A stretch of 64,000 nucleotides of DNA from Planctomycetota bacterium. Lineage in GTDB: Bacteria; Planctomycetota; PUPC01; JACPCR01. Below the pieces are notes generated by a model. It saw only the letters and a program-made list of their open reading frames with translations. It was not told the DNA's origin and ran no database searches. The translations under genes and the position numbers were made by a program. Where the stretch lies: contig JAQBXN010000002.1 in NCBI GenBank assembly GCA_027625095.1, positions 1 to 64,000 of the forward strand, in the 5' to 3' direction. Below are positions 56,040 through 64,000 of the stretch, piece after piece; position 1 is the first letter of the stretch, and each line of letters opens with the position of its first letter.

Positions 56040-57902
56040 CTACTTCCGAACCGCTTTGCTCCAGGCGTCTTTCGCTTCCTTGAGGAACGCGTCGAAGGTC
56101 CAGGTCCAGTATGCGAAGCGCTTTTCGGATACGGCATCACCGGCCATCTCTCGCCGGGCTCGGTCGCGTAGCTCGATCATTTTTGCTACGACCTCCGGCG
56201 GGTACGTGTCTGTGAAAACCGCGGGTGAGACGCGGCCGGCATCGCCAAGCCCCTCGCTCCACTTCGCCTTCTCCCAACGAACGCACTCCAGGCGCAGCAG
56301 CTCACGGCAGGCGGTTGCTGCTTTGCCGAACATCCGGTCGCAGAGGGTGTCGAGCATGAAGTCGATATTTACGTCTGGGTTCCACAGCACCTTCATCCAG
56401 CAGTAGTCCGTGGTCGCTGCCGTAGACCATTCGCCGATCATCCCGCCGTTGAGGAAGGAGCCCGCCAGGATTTCGTGATTGGCGCGGTAATAGTCCTGCA
56501 CGAGGTGCGGATACTGCACCGGCGCGCAGGTCCATTCCGGCAGGCGGTGCGAATACTCCCAAGTCGTAATGCGGCCGCCCACTTTCTTTGACCAGGCTCG
56601 CAGGCTCCTTTCCATGTGCGCCCGTGGCTCAGTCTGCCGCATCAGCCCGAAGGCCATGGTGCACATCTGGACTTCGAGATTGTCCGGGAAGACAATTTCC
56701 TCCTGGCACTCGGTGTAGTTCCAATAGGGCAGGTAGAGCACCTTCTTGTCCGGCCAGCGCTTCTTGACCGCCTCACACATCCGCTTCACGAACAGTGCCA
56801 TTACCTTGGAGCCGGTACCGTATGGTGCCCTGTCTGGCTCGAATAGTCTGGCGCAGGGCTCGCAATGGCAGTGCACGCGATAATCGCCGGGCGAAACGGT
56901 CACACAGGTGGTCGTTACCCAAGAGACAGACTTGCCTTGGTCCCACGTCTTTTCGCAGCCCTCCAGAATGTAATCGAGTGCTTTCTGGGAACTGTAGCAG
57001 AGCATGCGCAGGTTCGGGGCGCCGTCTGCTTCCCGTTGAAACATGTCTGCATGCTCCGCCCATCTATTTGGTTCACGAGAGAAGCTCTGGGGTTCGTGTA
57101 CCTTGATGATGTAGGGCCAACTGTTGCCCGCGCGAAGACCGGCCAGGAGCGGCTGCATCTCGATCTTCTCTGTGCCAGGCGGCAGCAGAGAGTCGGGGAG
57201 CGTCGGTGCGTCCTTGTCGAACCAGACAGATCGCCACGAGCCCCTGGTGTAGCCATACCACGGGTAAAACTCTCGCTTTCGAAATACGGGCTGGTCCGAG
57301 TAGTGCGAAGGCTGGATGCTGAGCGTCGCCTGTTTGAGCACGCTGCGGCCGCCTGTGGTGATGGGCCAATACCAGCGAACGCCGACAAAGCGTTCCAGGA
57401 AATCGGCGACTGCCCAGGCCGTGCCGTCGTTGGCGTATGGGCTGCCTGCGAGGTTCCTGATCTCCATCGGCGGCAACGGCCGCGTGCTGCCAACAAGAAA
57501 GACGCGGTTGGGTGCAGTCTTGACGACAAATCCTTCGATGGGGAGCTTCGTGGCATCAATCCCGGCTTTAGTCGATTCTTCACCGTTACCGATGATGATC
57601 GCGGGACGGTCAGCGGGCGGCGGATCCTTCACTACATCCAACGTCGCTCCAGTGCTGAGCGTGACGACCTCGACCAGTTCGTTGACCAGCAGTGTCAGGT
57701 TGGCCGATGGTGTGAGCTCTGACACGTAGACTGTGGCAAGTGGCTGTCCATCGCGCACCAATGCTACTGGTGGGTGTGAGACCGGCTGCAAGAACGTGAC
57801 CGGCGTCAGGTCCGGAGTTTGTAGTTGCGGCGGCGCCGTTTCCGCTGTGATAGCGGCGGAAACGGCGGCCAACCAAAGCGCGAGGTGGGGTCTGCTCTTC
57901 AT
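56040..57902 (-). CDS. Secreted DUF4838 protein, second copy
   Basis: 620 residues from the ATG giving a leader (MKSRPHLALWLAAVSAAITA); the frame is open upstream but without a better start. An N-terminal alpha-glucuronidase-like domain (about 90-210, with VADFLERFVGVRWYW) is followed by the DUF4838 core with TVSPGDYRVHCHCEPC near residue 335, comparable to SPGDG and CECAEC in the protein at 1-2.3 kb. It lacks the C-terminal beta-sandwich of that protein. Probably a periplasmic or surface glycan enzyme. It is divergent from the SGNH hydrolase. Confidence 0.88.
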   Translation of the reverse strand: MKSRPHLALWLAAVSAAITAETAPPQLQTPDLTPVTFLQPVSHPPVALVRDGQPLATVYVSELTPSANLTLLVNELVEVVTLSTGATLDVVKDPPPADRPAIIIGNGEESTKAGIDATKLPIEGFVVKTAPNRVFLVGSTRPLPPMEIRNLAGSPYANDGTAWAVADFLERFVGVRWYWPITTGGRSVLKQATLSIQPSHYSDQPVFRKREFYPWYGYTRGSWRSVWFDKDAPTLPDSLLPPGTEKIEMQPLLAGLRAGNSWPYIIKVHEPQSFSREPNRWAEHADMFQREADGAPNLRMLCYSSQKALDYILEGCEKTWDQGKSVSWVTTTCVTVSPGDYRVHCHCEPCARLFEPDRAPYGTGSKVMALFVKRMCEAVKKRWPDKKVLYLPYWNYTECQEEIVFPDNLEVQMCTMAFGLMRQTEPRAHMERSLRAWSKKVGGRITTWEYSHRLPEWTCAPVQYPHLVQDYYRANHEILAGSFLNGGMIGEWSTAATTDYCWMKVLWNPDVNIDFMLDTLCDRMFGKAATACRELLRLECVRWEKAKWSEGLGDAGRVSPAVFTDTYPPEVVAKMIELRDRARREMAGDAVSEKRFAYWTWTFDAFLKEAKDAWSKAVRK

Positions 57903-58294
57903 TTTCTCGATCCCTCTTGTTGCTGCTGAAATTGCTGAAGCCGAGCAAAACGCTGCTTCGGCTGGTCCCCTGCAAGCTCGTAATTCCGGGTGCCAAGCGA
58001 GCGGAACAATCGTATCCCGAAAAGGCTTCACGGCTCCTCGAACCGGCCGCCTCGACAGAAGTGGCCTTCAGGAAATTTAATGGATGAGGCATCACTGTCT
58101 TCGCACGAAGCGGAGAAAAATTATATTGTGAAGTTTCACTCGGAGGCAAGATACAGAAGGAGAACAAGGTCAAGTTCAGTACGACCAGCTAAATCCACAC
58201 TTGCCTGGCCGAAGCTTGGAAGCATGATGAGCGAGGAGCTTTCAAGGGACCTGGCCACGTCTGGATTCGTTCATCAAACTAATGGAAATTCAAA
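57903..58294. other. Intergenic region between divergent genes
   Basis: 392 bp between the DUF4838 gene (minus) and the SGNH hydrolase gene (plus). It must carry both promoters; I see no clear consensus elements, hairpins or extra gene. Confidence 0.5.
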
Positions 58295-59980
58295 ATGAAA
58301 CTGTCAGCCATTCTGTCCACGGTGTTGGCCTGTCTGATGTCGTGTTCGGTTCACGCCGAACAAGCGGTGATCGAGGAGATTGAAGCTGAAGTTGAAGGAA
58401 AAAAACCGGTTGAACTGATATCGGGTGAATTCCGGATTCCTGATAAAAAATTCATGGAGGAAGTCAGCTACAAACTGGTGGGCCAACTAAAGTTCTCCGT
58501 GGGCATCGGGTTCACCATCCATGGAAATTTTGACCTCAATGGTCACGAGCTTTTTGTCAATACGGGAGGGGGCAATCAGACCACGTTTCCCGGCGTCATA
58601 TCCGGTAGAGGGACACTGCTCTGGAGTGGCGGCGGAACGGCCAATTGGCAGACAGTGCCCTCTTTTCTGAAAGGTGAATTGCCCAATACGTTCAGCGGAA
58701 CACTTACCATCAACAACGGCACTCTTGCCTTTGCGAAGAAGCCCGGCGTGGATGCCTTCTCGGGAGATTGGATTATCCTGGGCGGCGAGCGCAATCAGAC
58801 GATTCTGCGCCTCGATGCTTCCGATCAGATCAATGATTCCAGCAGCATCCGGATGGTCGGAAAACACACCGGCAGGATCTGGACCCAAGGCAACAGCGAA
58901 AAATTACAACAGATGGAAGTCCTTGCCCAGGCCACCATTGATATGGGTGACGGCGAAAGCCGACTGACGTTCGCCGACTGCCGCGACCGAAAGTGGGATC
59001 TGACCAAAACACTTACCATACACCATTGGACGAACGGTAAAGACAGGCTCGTGTTCGGCGAGGGCAAGCCGGGTTTGTCTAAAGAGCAGTTGGCGCGAAT
59101 CGGGTTCGCCGATCCCGATGGCAGCGAACCAGGGATTTACAGTGCGAAGATATTGCCCGATGGCGAGGTCGTTCCAGACGTGAAAGTCGAACCGGTTAAT
59201 CCACCATTCCCGCTTACCGAAGAGGCCCGAAAGGCGCGCGAGAAGCTCTATACCGTTCCCGGACGCGCCAACCTCAGCGGCGATGGCACTCCCCTGAAAG
59301 CAGGAATGACCATCTCCTTCTTCGGTGACTCCATCACCTGGCAGAATGTCTACATCTCAAAGATCGGCGCCGCCCTGGAAAAGAGTGAGACGACCAGGGA
59401 CATGAAGATCAATCTTGTCAATCACGGCATCAACGGAGGCGGCGTGCTTTCCATCCGAGACGGCGCGGAAAAATCGGCCTTCGTTTCGGCCAAGGAACGC
59501 AACGGCCCACAGGCCCCATTTGCTGACGTCATCAAGTCCGACCGGTCTGACGTGGCGGTGGTCTATATCGGCATTAACGACGTCTGGTGGCGTAAGACGA
59601 GCCCGGAAGATTTCGAGAAAGCCCTGCAAGATCTGGTGTCCACAGCACGGGCCAACAAGACAGTGCCTGTGCTGGCAACACTCTCTGTCTGGCAGGAGCT
59701 ACCCGACGGCAAAAACTCTGGAGATCCAAAGTGCGACCAGTACGCCGAGATCACTCGCAAAGTAGCGAAGTCCACAGGCACCACCCTCATCGACCTGCGT
59801 CAAGTCTTCATCGCCTACCTCCAGAATCACAACATCGAATTACGTGTCGATGGCACCCTTGAATCAACTCCCACCGGTTTCCTTACCTATGACGGCGTGC
59901 ATCCCAGCAATACCGGCAACGAACTGCTGGCCGACCAGATTTCACAGGGCATCTACGAATCGCTGAAAAATCGGAAGTAG
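58295..59980 (+). CDS. Secreted SGNH/GDSL hydrolase with N-terminal beta-helix-like domain
   Basis: 561 residues, signal peptide MKLSAILSTVLACLMSCSVHA. Residues about 80-270 have autotransporter-like beta-strand repeats (GRGTLLWSGGGTANW, SGTLTINNGTLAF). The C-terminal SGNH domain has block I FFGDSITW (Ser346), the block II glycine in NHGINGGG, block III YIGINDVWW and block V DGVHPSN (Asp533, His536). Such enzymes deacetylate or de-esterify sugars or lipids outside the cell. The unusual N-terminus may bind glycans. It is convergent with a PhyH gene, six bases apart. Confidence 0.9.
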   Translation: MKLSAILSTVLACLMSCSVHAEQAVIEEIEAEVEGKKPVELISGEFRIPDKKFMEEVSYKLVGQLKFSVGIGFTIHGNFDLNGHELFVNTGGGNQTTFPGVISGRGTLLWSGGGTANWQTVPSFLKGELPNTFSGTLTINNGTLAFAKKPGVDAFSGDWIILGGERNQTILRLDASDQINDSSSIRMVGKHTGRIWTQGNSEKLQQMEVLAQATIDMGDGESRLTFADCRDRKWDLTKTLTIHHWTNGKDRLVFGEGKPGLSKEQLARIGFADPDGSEPGIYSAKILPDGEVVPDVKVEPVNPPFPLTEEARKAREKLYTVPGRANLSGDGTPLKAGMTISFFGDSITWQNVYISKIGAALEKSETTRDMKINLVNHGINGGGVLSIRDGAEKSAFVSAKERNGPQAPFADVIKSDRSDVAVVYIGINDVWWRKTSPEDFEKALQDLVSTARANKTVPVLATLSVWQELPDGKNSGDPKCDQYAEITRKVAKSTGTTLIDLRQVFIAYLQNHNIELRVDGTLESTPTGFLTYDGVHPSNTGNELLADQISQGIYESLKNRK

Positions 59981-59986
59981 TTCTGC

Positions 59987-60757
59987 TCAACCATCCTCGT
60001 AAGGGCGGCCTGTTGGCTTCGGATACGTCTGCAAAAAACCGTGCGGACGCCGCAGGAGATATTTCAGCCAGCTCCCTTCCTCGGCTTTTTCGAAGAGCTG
60101 CTCATAAAGCGAATCACCAACGTAGCTGTTCGAGATCTCCTGAGGGCAGTAGGTGAAGATTAAGACCTGCCTCACCTTCTCGCTGGTGTTCAGGGAACCG
60201 TGGCGGGCGTCATGCGTGAACAGCAAAACGGACCCCGTCTTCATGGTTATCTCAACCTCAAGATCCGACAGGTCCGCATCGGGAACCTGATAATTCGCTT
60301 TGTGGCTCCCCGGCAATAGTTTTAGGCCCCCTTCGCCGGGCCCGATATCCTTTATAGCGTAGAACACCTGAAACAGGTTGTGATAGATCTGGCCGTGAAA
60401 GTGATATTGGTTGTGGACGTTGTGCGGAGTGTGATTGGAATGGTAGCCGGTCGCTCCCCCCTTCCATTTGAAGTCGAGCCAGGTGGATTTAAGACGAGGC
60501 CGCGAAACCATGGCATCGATATAAGGTAGCACCACCGGATTCACCACGAGCCGCAGAAACGCCTCATCCTTGTTCAGGATGTCTTCTATCATGATATCCG
60601 GGTTCGCCCCCTCATCCTGATTCAGCAGCAGCTTGTGGGCTTGCGCTTCCCAATGGTTCATCCGTTCCTGTAGTTCCTTGAGGTAGACCGGGTCGATTGC
60701 GTTTTCTAGGAGCAGATAGCCGGTCAAATCATATCGGTATAGTTCTTCGGGGGTCAT
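59987..60757 (-). CDS. PhyH-family protein with atypical iron site
   Basis: 256 residues. It has the PhyH fold signatures LLPGSHKANY and LLFTHDARHGS (His186) with Arg196, but where other members have H-x-D it reads GYHSNHTPHN, giving His106-x-Asn108. The subfamily with PGSHKAN commonly lacks the aspartate, as I recall, so this may be a lineage trait like that of the halogenases, in which the carboxylate ligand is also missing. It could catalyse halogenation or another oxidation, or be inactive. It is divergent from the PhyH gene at 60.85 kb. Confidence 0.85.
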   Translation of the reverse strand: MTPEELYRYDLTGYLLLENAIDPVYLKELQERMNHWEAQAHKLLLNQDEGANPDIMIEDILNKDEAFLRLVVNPVVLPYIDAMVSRPRLKSTWLDFKWKGGATGYHSNHTPHNVHNQYHFHGQIYHNLFQVFYAIKDIGPGEGGLKLLPGSHKANYQVPDADLSDLEVEITMKTGSVLLFTHDARHGSLNTSEKVRQVLIFTYCPQEISNSYVGDSLYEQLFEKAEEGSWLKYLLRRPHGFLQTYPKPTGRPYEDG

Positions 60758-60852
60758 TTGCGTGGCTCAAGTTTTCAAGTAGGAATTCCAGAATTGCAGG
60801 TGTGTTTGTCTGTAATATGTATCTGGATTAACCACCCTTCGAGAAACTTTCA

Positions 60853-61701
60853 ATGGCGTCCACCGATTTTCCTGAAGTCAGTCAGAGCGATGTTGAGAAA
60901 TATCAGAGGCGAGGGGTTTGGATCAGCCCACCCCTTTTCAATAAAGAACAAATCGCAAAGCTGCGTGAAGCGGTTCAATCACTGCAGCGAGGTGAGAAGG
61001 ACAGCGACGGTTGGGGCTGGTCGGGGCCTGTGAGCCATGCGAAAGATGCGAAGCACATGTTTCAGGCTGTCAATGTCTGGTGGGTGAATAACACCATTCG
61101 AGAAGCGGTGACGTCTCCGGTTATCGGTTACGTGGGCGCCAAACTTATGCAGGTCGATGCGGTTCGGCTTATCCATGACCAGGCATTGGTGAAGCCGCCA
61201 CTCGGAACCAATGGGGAGGGCGATACGACCGGGAATTTTGGATGGCACCAGGATTTTTCATACTGGGACTGGATCGATACGGATAACCTCTGCACCTGTT
61301 GGGTTGCGCTCCAGGATACTGACTTGTCGATGGGCGCCATGCAGACGGTTATCGGTTCACACCTCTGGGGATACAACCCCGCCTCGTCTACGGCCGGCGA
61401 AAAAGATCTCGCCGCGCTGCGAGAGCGGTTTACTCCGGAGGGGGCTGAATGGGTGGAGGAAGCGTGCATTATGAAGGCGGGACAGGTCAGCTTTCATCAC
61501 TCGCTCACCTATCACGGTTCTGCTGCGAATATCAGTCAAGAACCGCGCGTTTCGATCGTCTCTCATCTCATGCCTGACGGCGCCGCTTATACCTCGAAGG
61601 GCAAGTGGAATCGCATGCTGTCGCTCATGGGGCCTGGCCTGAAACATGGAGACAAGTTCGGTGACCCAATCTTTCCGAAGATTGGGCAGGTCAACGGATA
61701 G
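60853..61701 (+). CDS. Phytanoyl-CoA dioxygenase (PhyH) family protein
   Basis: 282 residues. Iron ligands His132 and Asp134 in WHQDFSYWDW, distal His221 in TYHGSAAN, and Arg232 for 2-oxoglutarate. It resembles the protein at 52.7 kb in these blocks and both contain a VxWW stretch near the substrate pocket. A cytoplasmic Fe(II)/2-oxoglutarate oxygenase; substrate unknown. Upstream bases offer no obvious ribosome site (AACTTTCA). It is the fourth PhyH gene within about 9 kb. Confidence 0.94.
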   Translation: MASTDFPEVSQSDVEKYQRRGVWISPPLFNKEQIAKLREAVQSLQRGEKDSDGWGWSGPVSHAKDAKHMFQAVNVWWVNNTIREAVTSPVIGYVGAKLMQVDAVRLIHDQALVKPPLGTNGEGDTTGNFGWHQDFSYWDWIDTDNLCTCWVALQDTDLSMGAMQTVIGSHLWGYNPASSTAGEKDLAALRERFTPEGAEWVEEACIMKAGQVSFHHSLTYHGSAANISQEPRVSIVSHLMPDGAAYTSKGKWNRMLSLMGPGLKHGDKFGDPIFPKIGQVNG

Positions 61702-61870
61702 TTGCCTCGCCGGGTTGGTGACCAGTCTGTCTCTGCAGCGAAGCTGCTCTTGGAACGTGGGCCACTTTCCCTGAGCACTTACTTCGCAAAAGCTCAGTAA
61801 ATCGATATCAATGCAGGAGTGGTCAGCGCCAACGATTGATCTACGAGGATTCTCTCTGGAGTTTCGATTC

Positions 61871-64000
61871 ATGAACCTGAACCCGGCGACCTTAACGTGC
61901 ACACTGGGGCTCGGGCTGGTGATTGGGTGGGTTCACGCCGAGCCACCGAAAGTGGATTGGATGTTTCCGATGGGCGCGCAGCGTGGCAGTGAGGTATCCG
62001 TCGAGATCGGTGGCAAGTTTGAGCCTTGGCCGATGACTTGTTGGTCGGAGCACCCTGGGATTCGATTCACGGCGGATGAAAAGAAGAAGGGCCATTTCAA
62101 GGTCACGGTCGATAAACATGTGATGCCCGGTCCGCATCTGGTTCGCTTTCACAATCCCGAAGGGGCCGTAGCGCCTCGTGTGTTCCTCGTCGGCAAAGCG
62201 CGAGACGTTTTGGACAAAGAGCCTAACAACCAGCCTGAAGTTGCTCAGGTCATCGGCGAACTACCAGTCCAAGTGCAAGGCAAGCTCGATAACGGCGACG
62301 CTGTTGATGTATTCAAAGTAAGTCTACAGGCCGGACAGATGCTCATCGCAAGTCTTGACGCCTATCGTTGTGGCGTGCCGATGGATGCACTTCTCATGTT
62401 GCGCAATGCTCGTGGCGTGAAACTGGCATTCAATCACGATGCTCATTCGCTGGACCCCCGGCTGGTGTGGAAGTGCGATCAGGATGGCGACTACCTGCTT
62501 CAACTTGCTGCATTCAAATTTCCGCCCAATGCGTCCTCCGCATTCAGCGGATCCGCGGAACAGGTCTATCGCCTGACAATCACAAATGGCCCGTTCGTTC
62601 GGCATAGCATCCCCGGGGGCCTTCAGTGGCGGATGAATTCCAACCTTCACTTCACCGGATGGAATCTGACATCTGCGTCCACCGCGGTCCCAGGCCAGTG
62701 CGGATTGAAATCGATTGTGCCGGTCGACGCCGTAAATGGTCCGTTGGTGCTCCCGGTTTCCGTATTTCCGGAACTACTGGAACAAGAGCCGAACGACGAT
62801 ATTTCGACCGCTCCAACACTTCTGATCCCAGGTTCCGTGTCTGGACAGATTTTGAAGTCAGGCGACGTGGACCGATACGCATTTGTTGTCACGAAGGACC
62901 AACTGATGCACTTTGAAGTAGAGGCATTCCGATTGGGATTCTTGCTGGATGCCCGTCTCTCCATCGAAGATCCACAGGGAAAGGAACTCGCTTCGAATGA
63001 CGACACCAACGGGACGCGCGATCCCGAACTTACTTGGCCTGCACCGGGTGAGGGACGCTACTTTGTTGTCGTGCAAAGTCTTCTTCGGAAAGGTGGGGAC
63101 GAGCATTATTACCGCCTGCATGCCAACCGGTCCGACCGATCTTTTTCTGCCGAGACTTCCACCCACATGTGCACGTTGAAGCAGGGAGAAACAATGGAGG
63201 TGAAGGTGAAACTGAAATTTCACCACGACTATCACGGACGCCTGTTACTGCATGTCCCGACGTTGCCCGCGGGCGTAACAGTATCCTCCGTGGAAGTCGA
63301 TACCTCGGAACGTCCAGAGACAAAGATCGATCCTAAGACTGGGAAACTTCCGCCTCCAAAGTTCATGCTTTCACGTGAAATCACAATGGAGATCAAAGCT
63401 GACAAGGAAGCGCCTCCAATCAATGCACCCCTTGAGATTTACGTCAGGGAAGTAGATGGCCAGCAGTTCGTCCCGGTCGAATGCGACCTGACGAGTGCAG
63501 GCATGGATAATGGTGTCCCGCAGGGATTTCCTGAATTCATTGTCCCGAGATCACCTCACCTCTGGCTTACGGTGATACTGCCTCCAAAGCCCCCAACACC
63601 GAAAAAGGACATGCCGCGCCCGGGCCCCATTCGAGTGAACATTGCTGACAAACCCCCGGTCATTGATGGCAAGCTGGAAGAAGCTTGGAAGAGCGCCGCA
63701 AGCATCAGCGACTTTGTCTTGCTGGGCGGATTGGAGCCCCCCAAAGCTAAGACCAAAGGGTATCTGCTGTATGATGACAAGTTCATTTATGTCGCGGCGG
63801 AGTGCGACGAAACGGGTCGCCAGAAACCGCTCATTACCGGAGGCCCGGTTTACCAGGATGATGCTATTGAAATCTGGTTTGATGAGAATGTTGACGGAAA
63901 AACATTTAACCAACTGATCGTAAACGCAGTCGGCTCCTCACAGGGATTCGGCCCGTCGGGAATGGCCGAGTTGAAGGTGCAAACAGCAACTCACCTCGAA
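61871..64000 (+). CDS. Large secreted protein with PPC domains and CBM9-like domain, 3' end cut
   Basis: 710 codons are visible and no stop is reached. The leader MNLNPATLTCTLGLGLVIGWVHA marks export. After an N-terminal segment (WMFPMGAQRGSEVSVEIGG, typical of PVC surface proteins) come two pre-peptidase C-terminal (PPC) modules, recognised by EPNNQPEVAQ (about residue 118) and EPNDDISTAP (about residue 310), each with a later DxDxY-like strand (VDRYAFVV). From about residue 600 a CBM9-like sugar-binding domain follows (PPVIDGKLEEAWKSA, YVAAECDE, DDAIEIWFDE). It probably sits on the cell surface and binds carbohydrate; an enzyme domain may lie beyond the window. Confidence 0.85.
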   Translation, partial: MNLNPATLTCTLGLGLVIGWVHAEPPKVDWMFPMGAQRGSEVSVEIGGKFEPWPMTCWSEHPGIRFTADEKKKGHFKVTVDKHVMPGPHLVRFHNPEGAVAPRVFLVGKARDVLDKEPNNQPEVAQVIGELPVQVQGKLDNGDAVDVFKVSLQAGQMLIASLDAYRCGVPMDALLMLRNARGVKLAFNHDAHSLDPRLVWKCDQDGDYLLQLAAFKFPPNASSAFSGSAEQVYRLTITNGPFVRHSIPGGLQWRMNSNLHFTGWNLTSASTAVPGQCGLKSIVPVDAVNGPLVLPVSVFPELLEQEPNDDISTAPTLLIPGSVSGQILKSGDVDRYAFVVTKDQLMHFEVEAFRLGFLLDARLSIEDPQGKELASNDDTNGTRDPELTWPAPGEGRYFVVVQSLLRKGGDEHYYRLHANRSDRSFSAETSTHMCTLKQGETMEVKVKLKFHHDYHGRLLLHVPTLPAGVTVSSVEVDTSERPETKIDPKTGKLPPPKFMLSREITMEIKADKEAPPINAPLEIYVREVDGQQFVPVECDLTSAGMDNGVPQGFPEFIVPRSPHLWLTVILPPKPPTPKKDMPRPGPIRVNIADKPPVIDGKLEEAWKSAASISDFVLLGGLEPPKAKTKGYLLYDDKFIYVAAECDETGRQKPLITGGPVYQDDAIEIWFDENVDGKTFNQLIVNAVGSSQGFGPSGMAELKVQTATHLE

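Overview
The window looks like part of a chromosome from a heterotrophic bacterium of the Planctomycetota / Verrucomicrobiota / Lentisphaerota (PVC) group or a close relative. Four things point there: a DUF1501 gene next to a DUF1549/DUF1553 'PSD1' cytochrome gene, a PVC-type haem-binding dehydrogenase, a kinase-like receptor carrying a DUF1080 domain, and many secreted or cytoplasmic polysaccharide-related enzymes (sulfatase, sialidase, two DUF4838 proteins, a GH42-like protein, an SGNH hydrolase). No rRNA, tRNA, phage, integrase, transposase or CRISPR array was recognised.

Layout. 1-13.4 kb: scattered catabolic and housekeeping genes: a partial DUF4838 protein, an alpha/beta hydrolase, a ribbon-helix-helix protein followed by Tex, a sialidase convergent with a sulfatase, an EEP-family phosphatase/nuclease, an Ldh2-type dehydrogenase, a DUF433/DUF5615 pair and a secreted hypothetical. 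14-25.4 kb: a small-molecule and glycan block containing an unusual amidohydrolase-aminotransferase fusion, an SDR, a PHP-like protein, an isochorismatase-fold protein, and a secreted HEAT protein followed two bases later by a 1551-residue GH42-like protein. 25.4-35.5 kb: a palindrome-rich element, a ribokinase, a giant kinase-like membrane receptor that lacks key catalytic residues, a radical SAM protein, a TIM-barrel isomerase and thiol peroxidase with a clear promoter. 35.6-45.4 kb: five minus-strand genes forming two sets of circularly permuted ATP-grasp, alpha-E and transglutaminase-like proteins, mostly with ATGA overlaps. 45.5-53.5 kb: a PVC oxidative unit running PhyH dioxygenase, haem dehydrogenase, PSD1 cytochrome, DUF1501. 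53.5-64 kb: three more PhyH dioxygenases, a frameshifted HNH endonuclease with its small partner, a second DUF4838 protein, an SGNH hydrolase and the start of a large PPC-domain secreted protein.

The most unusual non-coding signal is a dispersed repeat at about 2.6, 13.8, 28.6 and 39.2 kb. All four copies have the same orientation. Each has a palindromic head whose sequence differs between copies (two copies resemble each other) followed by a conserved tail of about 30-40 bases. A separate element of about 305 bp with 19-bp terminal inverted repeats and several internal hairpins lies at 25.45-25.76 kb. All function calls come from reading motifs by eye; no database search was run.
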